64,000 nt of DNA from Gaiellasilicea sp963730405 (GCA_963730405.1 CAVSRW010000002.1:1-64000), one strand, 5' to 3'. Counted from the first letter of the stretch, positions 33,227 through 42,059 are shown. Translations and numbers: made by a program. Notes: generated by a model not told the origin, from the letters alone.

Positions 33227-33645
33227 TCCCCGAGCGAGATCGAGCCGTCGTCGGCGATCGTCCAGCCCGGGTTGTGCGCGACCTCCCACGGATGGCCGTC
33301 CGGGTCGATGAAGACGCCGGAGTAGCCGCCCCAGAACGTCTCCGCACCGTGGCGTGGAATCGTCGCGCCCGCGCGCTCGGCCTCGGCGATCACCGCGTCG
33401 ACCTCGGCGGGCGAGCGGACGTTGTGCGCGAGCGTGATCCCGCCCCAGCCGCCGGTGTCCTCGACGCCGCTGTCCTCGGCGAGCTCCGCACGGCCCCAGA
33501 GCCCGACGATCATGCCGCCGGTCTGGAAGAAGACGACGTCGTCGTCGGGCGCTGCGCCCGTCGTCCAGCCGAGCGCCTCGTAGAACGCCCGCGAGCGGGC
33601 CAGGTCGCGGACGCCGAGGGTGACGAGGCTGAGCCGCTGCTCCAT
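33223..33645 (-). CDS. VOC-family protein
   Basis: A 140-residue glyoxalase-fold protein: LSLVTLGVRDLARSRAFYEALGW, VVFFQTGGMIVGLWG, LAHNVRSPAEVDAVIAEAERAGA and GGYSGVFIDPDGHPWEVAHNP. Conserved histidine and glutamate at the end of the second module could bind a metal. The reaction is unknown. Confidence 0.88.
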   Translation of the reverse strand: MEQRLSLVTLGVRDLARSRAFYEALGWTTGAAPDDDVVFFQTGGMIVGLWGRAELAEDSGVEDTGGWGGITLAHNVRSPAEVDAVIAEAERAGATIPRHGAETFWGGYSGVFIDPDGHPWEVAHNPGWTIADDGSISLGD

Positions 33646-33652
33646 GCTCGTC

Positions 33653-33658
33653 AGCTTA
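33653..33658 (-). promoter_or_regulatory. -10 hexamer TAAGCT for the VOC gene
   Basis: TANNNT 7 bases before the ATG at 33645; it coincides with the TAA stop of the upstream polyprenyl synthase gene. Confidence 0.5.
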
Positions 33659-34429
33659 GGCGGTGCGGGCGGCGAGCGAGGCGACGATCTCGGCGAGCAC
33701 GCTCGTGTCCGCCGGGACGCCCTCGAGCCGCGCGTACGCACGCTCGGCGGCCTCGTCGGCGAGCCGGCGCGCTCCCTCCGCGCCGTGCGCCTCGACGTAG
33801 CCGTCGCCGTCGAGCAGGTCGTCGACGATCTGGAAGAGCAGGCCGAGCTCGTCCCCGAACGCGCGCCACGCCGGCTGCTCGCCCTCGGGCACCTCCGCCA
33901 CCCAGAGCGCAACGCCGACCGAGGCGGAGAAGAGCGCCCCTGTCTTCAGCCGGTGCAGCGCCGCCAGGTCTGCGGTGTCGCCCGTGACGTCCCGGTGCTG
34001 CCCGCCGATCATCGCGAGCGTCGCCTGCGCGAGCTCGCGTCCGACCATCGGCGTCGGGTACGAGAGCGCGAGCCGGAACGCCTCGGCGAGCAGCGCGTCG
34101 CCGGCCAGGAGCGCGGTCGCCTCGCCGAACGCGACGTGCGCCGACGGCCGGCCGCGCCGCTCGTCGTCGTCGTCGAGCGCCGGCAGGTCGTCGTGGACGA
34201 GCGAGAACGTGTGCACGAGCTCGACGGCGGCCGCCGCCGGCAGGACGTGCTCCGCCGCCGCGCCTGCCGACTCACCGACGGCGAGCGCGATCACCGGCCG
34301 GACGCGCTTGCCGCCCGCCTCGAGCGGATAGCGAAGCGCCTCCTCGAGTCCTCCGAGCTCGGGCGTGAACGCCAGCTCGCCGAGGTAGCCCTCGACGAGC
34401 TCGCGGAGCTCCTCAGGAGGCCGGAGCAT
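33656..34429 (-). CDS. Short-chain polyprenyl diphosphate synthase (IspA-like)
   Basis: A 257-residue trans-prenyltransferase building farnesyl or geranylgeranyl diphosphate. The first aspartate-rich motif is in LVHDDLPALDDDDERRGRP, the second in FQIVDDLLDGDGY; GGKRVRPV marks the N-terminal phosphate-binding arginine and lysine. It is shorter than the typical 290 residues, chiefly at the C-terminus. It is the last gene of the nusB-linked run, the usual site of ispA. Confidence 0.9.
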   Translation of the reverse strand: MLRPPEELRELVEGYLGELAFTPELGGLEEALRYPLEAGGKRVRPVIALAVGESAGAAAEHVLPAAAAVELVHTFSLVHDDLPALDDDDERRGRPSAHVAFGEATALLAGDALLAEAFRLALSYPTPMVGRELAQATLAMIGGQHRDVTGDTADLAALHRLKTGALFSASVGVALWVAEVPEGEQPAWRAFGDELGLLFQIVDDLLDGDGYVEAHGAEGARRLADEAAERAYARLEGVPADTSVLAEIVASLAARTA

Positions 34430-34625
34430 CCGCCCGCGTGCGAGCTTTCGCCAGCTCGGCCTCGACCTCCTTGGCGAGCTCCGCCAGCTCCGTCAGGACC
34501 TCGACCGCGGACTCGGCGTCCTCCTGCGCGGCCAGGCGCTCGAGCTCCTCGCGCGTGGCCTTCAGCCGCTCGAGCAGCTCCTCGGCACGGCCGAGGGCCT
34601 CGTCGGCGGAACCGGGCTCGGTCAT
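34413..34625 (-). CDS. Small coiled-coil protein at the xseB position
   Basis: A 70-residue acidic coiled coil (GRAEELLERLKATREELERLAAQ, then ELAELAKEVEAELAKA). It lies between nusB and the polyprenyl synthase, where exonuclease VII small subunit xseB usually sits, and it overlaps both neighbours. However, it lacks the usual XseB FEEALxxLExIV start, and no xseA is nearby. It may be a diverged XseB or an unrelated protein. Confidence 0.6.
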   Translation of the reverse strand: MTEPGSADEALGRAEELLERLKATREELERLAAQEDAESAVEVLTELAELAKEVEAELAKARTRADAPAS

Positions 34626-35017
34626 GCGACCTCCTCGCTCTGCTTCTTCTCTCGGGCCACGCGGGCCAGAATCCCGTTCACGAGCCGAGCCGCGTCCTCG
34701 GACGCGTACCGCTTCGCCAGCACGACCGCCTCGTTCATGGCCACCTCCGGCGGCACGCTCTCCTCCTCCAGCTCGTGGATCCCGATCCGCAGGATGTTCC
34801 GTTCGAGCGTACCCAGCCGATCGGCGGTCCAGCCCTCGGCCGACGCCGTGATCCGCAGGTCGAGCTCCTCCGCGCGAGAGGAGACGGCCTCGGCGAGGTC
34901 GAGCGCGAACGGATCGGGCTGCCCCTCGTAGAGCGCCGTCAGCGGCTGCCCGGTGAGATCCCACTGGTAGAGAAGAAAGAGGGCCGTCCTGCGTGCTTGC
35001 CGTCGGCCCGTCGTCAC
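34622..35017 (-). CDS. nusB: Transcription antitermination factor NusB
   Basis: A 131-residue all-helical NusB (GRRQARRTALFLLYQWDLTG, TLERNILRIGIHEL, VAMNEAVVLAKRYASEDAARLVNGILA). With NusE it binds boxA of rRNA operons. It has a GTG start overlapping the Asp23 gene, and its own stop overlaps the coiled-coil gene (ATGA). Confidence 0.93.
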   Translation of the reverse strand: MTTGRRQARRTALFLLYQWDLTGQPLTALYEGQPDPFALDLAEAVSSRAEELDLRITASAEGWTADRLGTLERNILRIGIHELEEESVPPEVAMNEAVVLAKRYASEDAARLVNGILARVAREKKQSEEVA

Positions 35018-35325
35018 GGGTCGAGCTCCTCGATCGCGACGTCCACCCGCGCCACCGTGAGGCCGGCGGAGCCGCGCAGCACGCCCGTGACGTTCTCCTG
35101 CACGGCACGCGCCAGCTCGGGCAGCACCGCTCCGTAGCGTGCCGCGAGCTCGAGCTCCACGCGAACCGTCCCGTCGGTGACGGAGACGTCGAGGCCGCGC
35201 CGTGGGCGGCGCGCCCGGGCTCCGTCGACCCGCTCCGCAGCCGTGATCACGAGTGCCGCCAGCGCGTCGCCCTCGATCCGGACCTCTCCGTGCGCCGCGG
35301 AGATCACGTGGCCGTCCCGGCTCAT
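35014..35325 (-). CDS. Asp23/Gls24 family envelope-stress protein
   Basis: A 103-residue Asp23/DUF322 protein (GEVRIEGDALAALVITAAERVDGA, DGTVRVELELAARYGAVLPELARAVQENV). Members occur between accC and nusB in many Gram-positive genomes and are linked to envelope stress. It overlaps both neighbours by 4 bases. Confidence 0.88.
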   Translation of the reverse strand: MSRDGHVISAAHGEVRIEGDALAALVITAAERVDGARARRPRRGLDVSVTDGTVRVELELAARYGAVLPELARAVQENVTGVLRGSAGLTVARVDVAIEELDP

Positions 35326-36680
35326 CCGGCCGCCAGCGCCGGCAGGCGCCCTTCCATCTCGGCGAGGAAGCTCGTCGAGTACTCGCCGCTCCCGAACTCC
35401 GCCGAGCGCAGGATGTCGAGCGCGAGCTCGCGCGTCGTCGGCACGCCCTCGAGCCCGGTCTCCTCGAGCGCGCGCACGCCGCGGGCGATTGCTGCCGGCC
35501 GATCCTCGGCCCAGACGATGAGCTTCGCGATCAGCGAGTCGTAGTAGGGCGAGATGGCCGAGCCCTCCTCGAGGTGTGTGTCGATCCGGACGCCAGGGCC
35601 GAGCGGTGGCCGAAAGCGGGTGATCGTCCCCGGCGCCGGCGCGAAGCCGCGCGACGGGTCCTCCGCGTTCAGCCTGACCTCCAGCGCATGGCCGCGCCGG
35701 GGCGCCCGGCCGGTCAGCGCCAGCCGCTCCCCCGCCGCCACCCGCAGCTGCTCGCGCACGACGTCGACGCCGGTCACGAGCTCGCTGACCGGGTGCTCGA
35801 CCTGGAGGCGGGCGTTCAGCTCGATGAAGTGGAATGTGCCGTCGGCGCCGAGGAGAAACTCGAACGTGCCGGCGTTCTCGTACCCGATCGTCCGGCACGC
35901 ACGCTCGGCCGCAGCCTCCATCTCCTCTCGCGTGTCCGGGTCGAGCGCAGGCGACGGCGACTCCTCGATCAGCTTCTGGTGGCGACGCTGGATCGAGCAC
36001 TCGCGCTCGCCGAGCGTGAGCACGCCGCCGTCCTTGTCGCAGAGCACCTGGATCTCGACGTGGCGGGCGGGCACGAGCGCCTTCTCCAGGTAGAGGGCGC
36101 CGTCCGAGAAGGCGGCCTCGGCCTCGGCGCGCGCAGTCGAGTAGGCCGCCTCGAGCTCGTCCGCCACGTGGACGAGCCGCATCCCCTTCCCGCCGCCGCC
36201 CGCGGTGGCTTTCAGAAGCACCGGGAAGCCCAGCTCCTGTGCCGCGGCCCGCACCTCGGCGAGCGTGGCGCCGCCGTCGGTGCCGGGCACGAGGGGCACG
36301 TCCGCCGCCTTCATCTCCGCCTTCGCGCGCGCCTTGTCGCCCATCCGCTCCATCACGTCCGCTCCCGGCCCGACGAAGACCAGCTCGGAGTTCTCGCACG
36401 CCGTGACGAACGCCGGGTTCTCGGAGAGGAAGCCGTAGCCGGGATGCACGGCCTGGCAGCCGGTCGTCTCGGCCGCGGCGATCACGTTCGGGATCCGGAG
36501 GTAGCTCTCCGAGGCCGAGGGCGGGCCGATGCAGACCGCACGGTCGGCGAGCCGGACGTGCAGTGCGTCCCGGTCGGCCGTCGAGTACACCGCCACGGCC
36601 TCGGCACCCAGCTCGTGGACGGCGCGGATGATCCGGACGGCGATCTCGCCGCGGTTCGCGACTAGCACCCGTTCGAACAT
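35322..36680 (-). CDS. accC: Biotin carboxylase
   Basis: A 452-residue ATP-grasp enzyme that carboxylates biotin on BCCP. It starts MFERVLVANRGEIAVRIIRA; AVHPGYGFLSENP, the glycine-rich ATP loop KATAGGGGKGMR, EKALVPARHVEIQVL, HQKLIEESPSP, FIELNARLQVEHPVSE and ISPYYDSLIAKL are all intact. It overlaps the BCCP fusion gene (TGATG) and the Asp23 gene (ATGA), so subunit amounts are coupled. Confidence 0.97.
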   Translation of the reverse strand: MFERVLVANRGEIAVRIIRAVHELGAEAVAVYSTADRDALHVRLADRAVCIGPPSASESYLRIPNVIAAAETTGCQAVHPGYGFLSENPAFVTACENSELVFVGPGADVMERMGDKARAKAEMKAADVPLVPGTDGGATLAEVRAAAQELGFPVLLKATAGGGGKGMRLVHVADELEAAYSTARAEAEAAFSDGALYLEKALVPARHVEIQVLCDKDGGVLTLGERECSIQRRHQKLIEESPSPALDPDTREEMEAAAERACRTIGYENAGTFEFLLGADGTFHFIELNARLQVEHPVSELVTGVDVVREQLRVAAGERLALTGRAPRRGHALEVRLNAEDPSRGFAPAPGTITRFRPPLGPGVRIDTHLEEGSAISPYYDSLIAKLIVWAEDRPAAIARGVRALEETGLEGVPTTRELALDILRSAEFGSGEYSTSFLAEMEGRLPALAAG

Positions 36681-38479
36681 CAGAAAGCGGGCGGGGCGAC
36701 GATCGGCTCGAGCTCGAACAGCAGCTGCCCGAACTCGACCGGCTTGCCGTTCTCGGCGTGGATCGCGGTCACCCGCCCGGTCGCGTCCGCCTTCAGCTCG
36801 TTGAAGAGCTTCATCGCCTCGAGCAGGCAGAGCGTCTGCCCCGGGGCGACGACGTCGCCCACCTCGACGAACGGCGGCGTCCCCGGCTCGGACTGGCGGT
36901 AGAAGACGCCCACCATCGGCGACTCGACCCGGATCGACCCGGTCGGCGCGGCCGGGAGGACCGGCAGCTCGTCGAGGTCGTCCTCGGCGAGCGGCGCGCC
37001 GAGCTGGAGCGCCGGACGCTCGTCGGCGCGGCGGACGGAGACGCGCATCCCCTCGTCCTCGATCTCGACCTCGGCGACCCCGCTCTCCTGGACGATCCGC
37101 ACGAGCTCGCGGATCCGCTGCTCGCGAGTCTCCTCGAGCGTCGTCTCACCGCGGTCGTCGCGGTTGTGGCGGGCACGGATCGTCTTGAGCAGCGACTCGG
37201 CCTCGTCACCGAAGAGCGCGATCAGGACGAGCTCCTCCTCGCTCGCCGCGAGGCCTTCCGCCTCCTGGCGGACGTCCTCCGCGGTCGGCGGGTCCTCGTC
37301 GAACGGCGCGCCGTCGCTGAGCAGCGAGACCGCGCGCGCGACCGTCGCATCGACGGAGCCCGGCGGGCTGCCGAAGCCGCCCTGCACGAGCGAGCGGAAC
37401 TCGTCGACGACCGTCCCGTAGCGCCGCGCCGAGAGGACGTGGATCAACGCCTGCGACGCCAGGATCTGCCCGATCGGCGCCGCGAGCGGAGGCCAGCCGG
37501 TCTCGCGCCGGATCTGCTGCAGCTCGTCGAGCGTCTCGAGCAGGCGGTCGTCGGCGGCATGGGCGCGGAGGTGCGTGTCGAGCGCGGCCACGAGGCCGGT
37601 CGGCAGGTCGTACTCGGCGGCGCGCACGGCGATCCGCGGGGCGTGCGGCGTCACGATCTCGTCGCCGACGTGCTCGTCCACGAGGTCCGATGCCTCCCAG
37701 AGGCGGCCGACGTCGACGCCGGTGTCGAGCTTCATCCCGGCGAGAGCGGATGCGAGCGACTCCCCCGCGACCCGGTGGAGGGAGAGCGCGAGCGGGTAGA
37801 CCGTGCATGCGATCAGGTCGGCGCCCGCCCGGGCCGCCTCGAGCGAGTCCGCGAGCGCGGTGCCGCCGGATCCCTGACAGTAGAAGCCGACCGGGAGACC
37901 GCAGGCCTCCTTGACGCGGCCGACCAGCTCCCCGGCCTGGTGCGGCTCGAGCCCGCCGCTCGGATCGTGCACGAGCGCCCGCGTCGCCTTGATCTCGGGC
38001 AGCGCCCGCGCCTGCTCGACGAGCTTGTCCATCGCGCCCTCGTCGCCGGGGCTGAACACGAGTCCCGCGTGGAACTCCTTGCCGGCGGCGACGATCGCCT
38101 CGCCAGGCTCGCGCAGGTTGGAGACGTCGTTCAGCGGGTCGTGGAGGCGGAAGACGTCGATGCCGTTCTCGGCCGCGGAGGCGACGAAGCGGCGGACGAA
38201 GTCGGCTCCGACGGGGCGGGCGCCGACGAGGAAGCGGCCGCGCAGTGCGATCCCGAGCGGCGTCGTCGTGCGGGTCTTCAGCGCCCGGATCCGCTCCCAC
38301 GGGCTCTCGACGCCGCGACGGACGGCCGTGTCGAAGACGCCGCCGCCGGAGACCTCCAGCGTCGCGAAGCCGGCCCCGTCGAGCACCTCCGCGATCCGCA
38401 GCAACTCTCCGGTCGGCACCTTCCCGGCCAGCGGCTCCTGCGAGAGGAGGCGAATGGTGGTGTCGACGAGCCGCGGCAC
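36680..38479 (-). CDS. Carboxyltransferase-like domain (metal ligands lost) fused to biotin carboxyl carrier protein
   Basis: A 599-residue fusion. Residues 1-400 align well with the pyruvate carboxylase/oxaloacetate decarboxylase TIM barrel (VDTTIR, GGGVFDTA, ESPWERIRALK, NGIDVFRLHDPLND). However, the metal aspartate of T-x-R-D is leucine 11, the carbamoyl-lysine position is histidine 171, and the H-T-H ligands are Y-C-Q at 200-202. Pyruvate-contact positions Q14 and R80 remain. Residues about 430-599 are an AccB-like BCCP with VESPMVGVFYR and biotin lysine 557 in EAMK. The locus (efp upstream, accC downstream) is the normal accB position. It is therefore probably the acetyl-CoA carboxylase BCCP carrying a pseudo-enzyme domain (inference), with its own -10 at 38486-38491. 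Confidence 0.85.
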   Translation of the reverse strand: MPRLVDTTIRLLSQEPLAGKVPTGELLRIAEVLDGAGFATLEVSGGGVFDTAVRRGVESPWERIRALKTRTTTPLGIALRGRFLVGARPVGADFVRRFVASAAENGIDVFRLHDPLNDVSNLREPGEAIVAAGKEFHAGLVFSPGDEGAMDKLVEQARALPEIKATRALVHDPSGGLEPHQAGELVGRVKEACGLPVGFYCQGSGGTALADSLEAARAGADLIACTVYPLALSLHRVAGESLASALAGMKLDTGVDVGRLWEASDLVDEHVGDEIVTPHAPRIAVRAAEYDLPTGLVAALDTHLRAHAADDRLLETLDELQQIRRETGWPPLAAPIGQILASQALIHVLSARRYGTVVDEFRSLVQGGFGSPPGSVDATVARAVSLLSDGAPFDEDPPTAEDVRQEAEGLAASEEELVLIALFGDEAESLLKTIRARHNRDDRGETTLEETREQRIRELVRIVQESGVAEVEIEDEGMRVSVRRADERPALQLGAPLAEDDLDELPVLPAAPTGSIRVESPMVGVFYRQSEPGTPPFVEVGDVVAPGQTLCLLEAMKLFNELKADATGRVTAIHAENGKPVEFGQLLFELEPIVAPPAF

Positions 38480-38485
38480 GTGCGG

Positions 38486-38491
38486 AGCCTA
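38486..38491 (-). promoter_or_regulatory. -10 hexamer TAGGCT for the BCCP fusion gene
   Basis: TANNNT 6 bases before the GTG at 38479. Confidence 0.5.
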
Positions 38492-38517
38492 CCGAGCGCC
38501 GCGCCGGGCGAGGCGCG

Positions 38518-39084
38518 TCAGGCGCGCGAGATGTAGCGGCCTTCGCGCGGGTCGACCTTGATCCGCTCGCCCGGATTGACGAAGAGCGGCACCTGGACGA
38601 CCGCACCGGTCTCGAGCGTCGCGGGCTTGGTCACGTTCGAGACCGTGTCGCCCCTGACGCCGGGCTCCGTGTCCGTGACTGCGAGCTCGATCGAGGCCGG
38701 GAGCTGCACACCCGACGGCTTGCCGCCGACGAAGAGCAGCTGGACGGTGCTCGAGGGCTGCATGTACGGCAGCTCCGCCTCGAGCGAGTTGTGCGGCAGC
38801 GAGAGCTGCTCGTACGTCCCCTCGTCCATGAAGACGACCTCGTCCCCGGAGTCGTAGAGGTACTGCATGTTCTTGACCTCGGTGAAGACGCGCGGGAACT
38901 TCTCTCCGGCACGGAACGTCTTGTCGACGACGGAGCCGGAGTCGACGCTCTTCACCTTCGTGCGCACGAACGCACCGCCCTTGCCCGGCTTCACGTGCTG
39001 GAACTCGACGATGCGCCACACCGAGCCCTCCAGCTCGATGTGCATGCCGTTCTTGAACTCGTTCGTGCTGACGACGTCGGCCAC
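38518..39084 (-). CDS. efp: Elongation factor P
   Basis: A 188-residue EF-P relieving ribosome stalling at polyproline. Three barrels: VVSTNEFKNGMHIELEGSVWRIVEFQHVKPGKGGAF with the KPGKG tip whose lysine contacts tRNA, a middle domain with YLYDSGDEVVFMD, and the C-terminal GDTVSNVTKPATLETGA and IKVDPREGRYISRA. The GTG at 39084 gives a start a few residues longer than usual and is preceded by TAACCT at 8 bases. Confidence 0.95.
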   Translation of the reverse strand: MADVVSTNEFKNGMHIELEGSVWRIVEFQHVKPGKGGAFVRTKVKSVDSGSVVDKTFRAGEKFPRVFTEVKNMQYLYDSGDEVVFMDEGTYEQLSLPHNSLEAELPYMQPSSTVQLLFVGGKPSGVQLPASIELAVTDTEPGVRGDTVSNVTKPATLETGAVVQVPLFVNPGERIKVDPREGRYISRA

Positions 39085-39092
39085 GGCGGCGC

Positions 39093-39098
39093 AGGTTA
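39093..39098 (-). promoter_or_regulatory. -10 hexamer TAACCT for efp
   Basis: TANNNT 8 bases before the efp GTG; it overlaps the end of the peptidase gene. Confidence 0.5.
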
Positions 39099-40136
39099 CC
39101 TGACGGTCGTCAGCTCCTTGGGCGCCCGAGTGAGGCGCTCGCTGCCGTCGTCGGTGACGAGCACCATGTCCTCGATCCGGACGCCGCCGAGCCCCGGAAT
39201 GTAGATCCCGGGCTCGCAGCTGATCACGTTGCCGGACTCGAACGTGTCCGTCGACTCGGCACGCGCGGCCGGAGCCTCGTGCACGTCGAGGCCGATCCCA
39301 TGGCCGAGGCCGTGGCCGAACTGCTCGCCCCAGCCGGCCGCCGCGATCACGTCGCGCGCCGCGGCATCCGCGTCCCGACCGCTGACGCCCGGGCCGAACG
39401 CCTCGAGCCCCGCGAGCTGCGCCTCCAGGCAGACCTCGTACGCGCGCGCGAGCTCGTCGGGGAGATCGCCGGTTGCGTAGGTCCGGGTGCAGTCGGACGC
39501 GTAGCCGTCGACGCGGCAGCCCGCATCGATCGTGACGAGCGTGTTCGACGGGATCTCCACGTCGCGGACGTCTGCGTGCGGGCTGGCGCCGTTCTCCGCC
39601 GCCGCGACGATCGTGTCGAACGCGGCGTCGGAGGAGCCGTGCTCGTGGAAGAGCTCGCGCACGCGCCACGCCAGCTCTCGCTCGGTGCGGCCGGTGAACT
39701 GCTCGTCGGCGAGCGCCGCGAAGACCCGGTCGGAGATCGCGGCCGCTTCGCGGATCGTCGCGATCTCGTCCGCGTCCTTGATCGCGCGCAGCCGCTCGAC
39801 GAGACCGGTCTGCGGCACCGTGTCGACGCCCCCTTCGCGCAGCTGCTCGTGCAGGGCAACCGTCAGCACGTGCGCCTCGATCCCGATCGTCCTCCCCGCG
39901 AGCCGCGTCGCCAGGTCGCTGACGACGGCACGCGCGGTCTGCTCGAAGCGGATACCGTCGAGCGCCCGGGCCTTCTGCGCGTAGCGAAAGTCGGTGAAGA
40001 GCGTCGCCTCGCCGTCGGGCTCGACCAGCACGGCCGCGTTCGAGCTCTGCAGGCCGATCAGATAGCGGACGTTGACGCCGTTCGTGACGAGCAGCGGCTC
40101 GTCGAGCAGCGCCGCGAGGCGCTCGATCCTGCTCAC
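39096..40136 (-). CDS. M24 Xaa-Pro aminopeptidase/dipeptidase
   Basis: A 346-residue pita-bread metallopeptidase. A creatinase-like N-domain (SRIERLAALLDEPLLVTNGVNVRYLIG) precedes the catalytic domain, with ligands in VTIDAGCRVDGYASDCTRTY (two Asp), FGHGLGHGIGLDVHE (His), ISCEPGIYIPG (Glu) and VRIEDMVLV (Glu). It recycles proline peptides and is a constant neighbour of efp. The GTG overlaps the aroQ stop. Confidence 0.93.
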   Translation of the reverse strand: MSRIERLAALLDEPLLVTNGVNVRYLIGLQSSNAAVLVEPDGEATLFTDFRYAQKARALDGIRFEQTARAVVSDLATRLAGRTIGIEAHVLTVALHEQLREGGVDTVPQTGLVERLRAIKDADEIATIREAAAISDRVFAALADEQFTGRTERELAWRVRELFHEHGSSDAAFDTIVAAAENGASPHADVRDVEIPSNTLVTIDAGCRVDGYASDCTRTYATGDLPDELARAYEVCLEAQLAGLEAFGPGVSGRDADAAARDVIAAAGWGEQFGHGLGHGIGLDVHEAPAARAESTDTFESGNVISCEPGIYIPGLGGVRIEDMVLVTDDGSERLTRAPKELTTVR

Positions 40137-40558
40137 TGCTCCGCCAGCCACTCGAGTGCCTCCTTGTAGCCCTCGGGCCCCTTGCCGAGGATCCGCTTCG
40201 CTGCGAGGTCGCCGATCACCGAGTGCCGCCGCCACTCCTCGCGCTCCTCGATGTTGGAGAGGTGCACCTCGACGACCGGCACGCTGAAGAGCTCCACCGC
40301 GTCGCGGATCGCGTAGCTGTAGTGCGACCATGCGCCGGGGTTGAGGATCACTCCGCCCGCCCAGTCGAGCGCGTCGTGGCACCAGTCGACGAACTGCCCT
40401 TCGTGGTTCGTCTGGCGGCAGCGGGTGGTGCACTCGAGCGCCTTCGACCACGCGTAGATCTGGCTCTCCAGCTCGGCCAGGCCGATTCCGCCGTAGATCG
40501 CCGGGTCGCGCTTGTCGAGGGCGTCGAGATTCACTCCGTTGAGGACGGCCACACGCAT
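40133..40558 (-). CDS. aroQ: 3-Dehydroquinate dehydratase, type II
   Basis: A 141-residue dodecamer-forming enzyme of the shikimate pathway. LNGVNLDALDKRDPAIYG holds the catalytic arginine and tyrosine; QTNHEGQFVDWCHDA, LNPGAWSHYSYAIRDA with the histidine, and VEVHLSNIEEREEWRRHSV complete the site. It has its own -10 at 6 bases, so it starts a transcript reading into the peptidase. Confidence 0.95.
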   Translation of the reverse strand: MRVAVLNGVNLDALDKRDPAIYGGIGLAELESQIYAWSKALECTTRCRQTNHEGQFVDWCHDALDWAGGVILNPGAWSHYSYAIRDAVELFSVPVVEVHLSNIEEREEWRRHSVIGDLAAKRILGKGPEGYKEALEWLAEQ

Positions 40559-40564
40559 CGGGCG

Positions 40565-40570
40565 ACTCTA
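40565..40570 (-). promoter_or_regulatory. -10 hexamer TAGAGT for aroQ
   Basis: TANNNT 6 bases before the aroQ ATG, no ribosome-binding site. Confidence 0.55.
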
Positions 40571-40577
40571 GCCGCGC

Positions 40578-40642
40578 AAGCGGAGCATCCGCGGAGCGGA
40601 CGCCCCGCGCGCAAGATCCCTGAAGGGGCCGCGTTGCGGCCC
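40578..40642 (-). repeat. Two-hairpin interspersed repeat, copy 3
   Basis: On the minus strand it reads GGGCCGC-aac-GCGGCCC, then CTTCAGGGATCTTGCGCGC, then a hairpin GCGTCCGC/GCGGATGC with one G-U pair (40585-40603). The other copies are at 53255-53317 and 53515-53584. Confidence 0.6.
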
Positions 40643-40653
40643 GGCCACCTCGA

Positions 40654-42053
40654 TCACTCCGCGATCAGGTCGTTCAGTGCGGCACGAACGTCGGCCTCTG
40701 GGAGCTCGACGTCGATCCTCGGCCGGCCCGGCGCCTCGAGCAGGACGAGCCGCGGCGTGCCGGCGACGATCTTCTTGTCGCGCGCGAGCGCCGCCCATGC
40801 CGCGTCGCGGTCGACCCGCACCGGCTCTGGCCGAAGCGTCTCCTCGACCACGTCCGTGTCCAGGCCGGAGAGCCGCAGCGCAGCGAGGAGGCCGAGCGCG
40901 ACGGCCTGCCCGTGCGGGAGCGAGTAGTCCGCCGCCGCCTCGAGCGCGTGCGCGAACGTGTGGCCGAGGTTCAGCTGCGCCCGCTCGCCTCGATCGTGCG
41001 GGTCGCGAAGGCAGAGAGCGGTCTTGAATGCTGCAGTCCGCCGCACCTGCTCGACGAGAGGCAACTCCCAGATCGACTCGCCGGCGAGCAATCCCGTCTT
41101 GACGACCTCGGAGCGTCCGTTCGCAGCCTCCGCCTCGGGAAGCGTCTCCAGGGTCGCGGGATCGATGACCGTCCGCACCGGCCAGTGGAACGAGCCGACG
41201 AGGTTCTTCCCGTCCGGCAGGTCGATCGCGGTCTTGCCTCCGATCGCAGCGTCGACCTGGCCGACCAACGTCGTCGGCACGGCGACCCAGTCGACGCCTC
41301 GGAAGTACGTCGCCGCCGCGAAGCCCGCAACGTCGGTCGTGCATCCCCCGCCGAGCGCGACGAGCGTCCCTGAGCGCTCGAGCCGGAGCGCGTGCCAGAG
41401 CGCCTCCAGCGACTCGACGGTCTTCGCCTGCTCCCCCGGCGCGAGCTCGTGCACGGCACGGGCGCGGGCGCCGAGCGCGAGCTGGACGTCCATGCCGTAG
41501 ATCCCGGCCACCCGCGCGTCGCTGACGATCTCGATCTGGCCGGCGCCGGGGACGAGCTCACCCAGCTGCTCCAGCGCGCCCGTTCCGACGTGGACACCGC
41601 CCGCGGCCAGCACGGCACCCTCGAGGTCGCGGGTGCGCGCGTCTGCGGCGTGGTCGTAGAGCGGCTGCCGCTGCTCGTAGAGCATCCGGAAAGCGGTCTC
41701 GTCCTGCGCGAGCGGCCGGTCGCCGCCGCCGACACGGCGCCACGCCTCCGCTGCGTCGACCTCGACGAGGATCGTCACCGCGCGATCGCGCAGGGCCTTC
41801 CGGATCTGGTCGGTGCCGACCGCGCCGCCGCCGAGCGCGATCACGGCAGGGCGGGTCGAGTCCAGCGCGTCGAGCGCGTGCTCGGCCTCGCGCAGGCGGA
41901 ACGCCGCCTCGCCGCCGGTCTCGAAGATCCGCGCGATCGGCTCCTCGCGCTCGATCTCGCGGTCGATGTCGACGAACGGCCGCCCCAGCTTCTCCGCTAG
42001 CGACTCGCCGAGCGTCGACTTGCCGGCGCCCATGAAGCCGATCAGCGCAACAT
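40654..42053 (-). CDS. Shikimate kinase / 3-dehydroquinate synthase fusion (aroK-aroB)
   Basis: The N-terminal 170 residues are a shikimate kinase (ALIGFMGAGKSTLGESLAEKLG, VDIDREIE, ALGGGAV, DRPLAQDETAFRMLYEQR). The rest is DHQ synthase (LALGGGCTTDVAGFAAATYFRGV, PTTLVGQVDAAIGGKTAIDLPDGKNLVG, NLGHTFAHALE). The two catalyse steps 5 and 2 of the shikimate pathway. The start is a problem: an ATG at 42053, 7 bases after the aroC stop, is out of frame by one base, and inserting one base after it gives M-x-ALIGFMGAGKS. The nearest in-frame ATG is at 42162, deep inside aroC. A one-base sequencing deletion is likely. Confidence 0.9.
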
Positions 42054-42059
42054 GACGGC

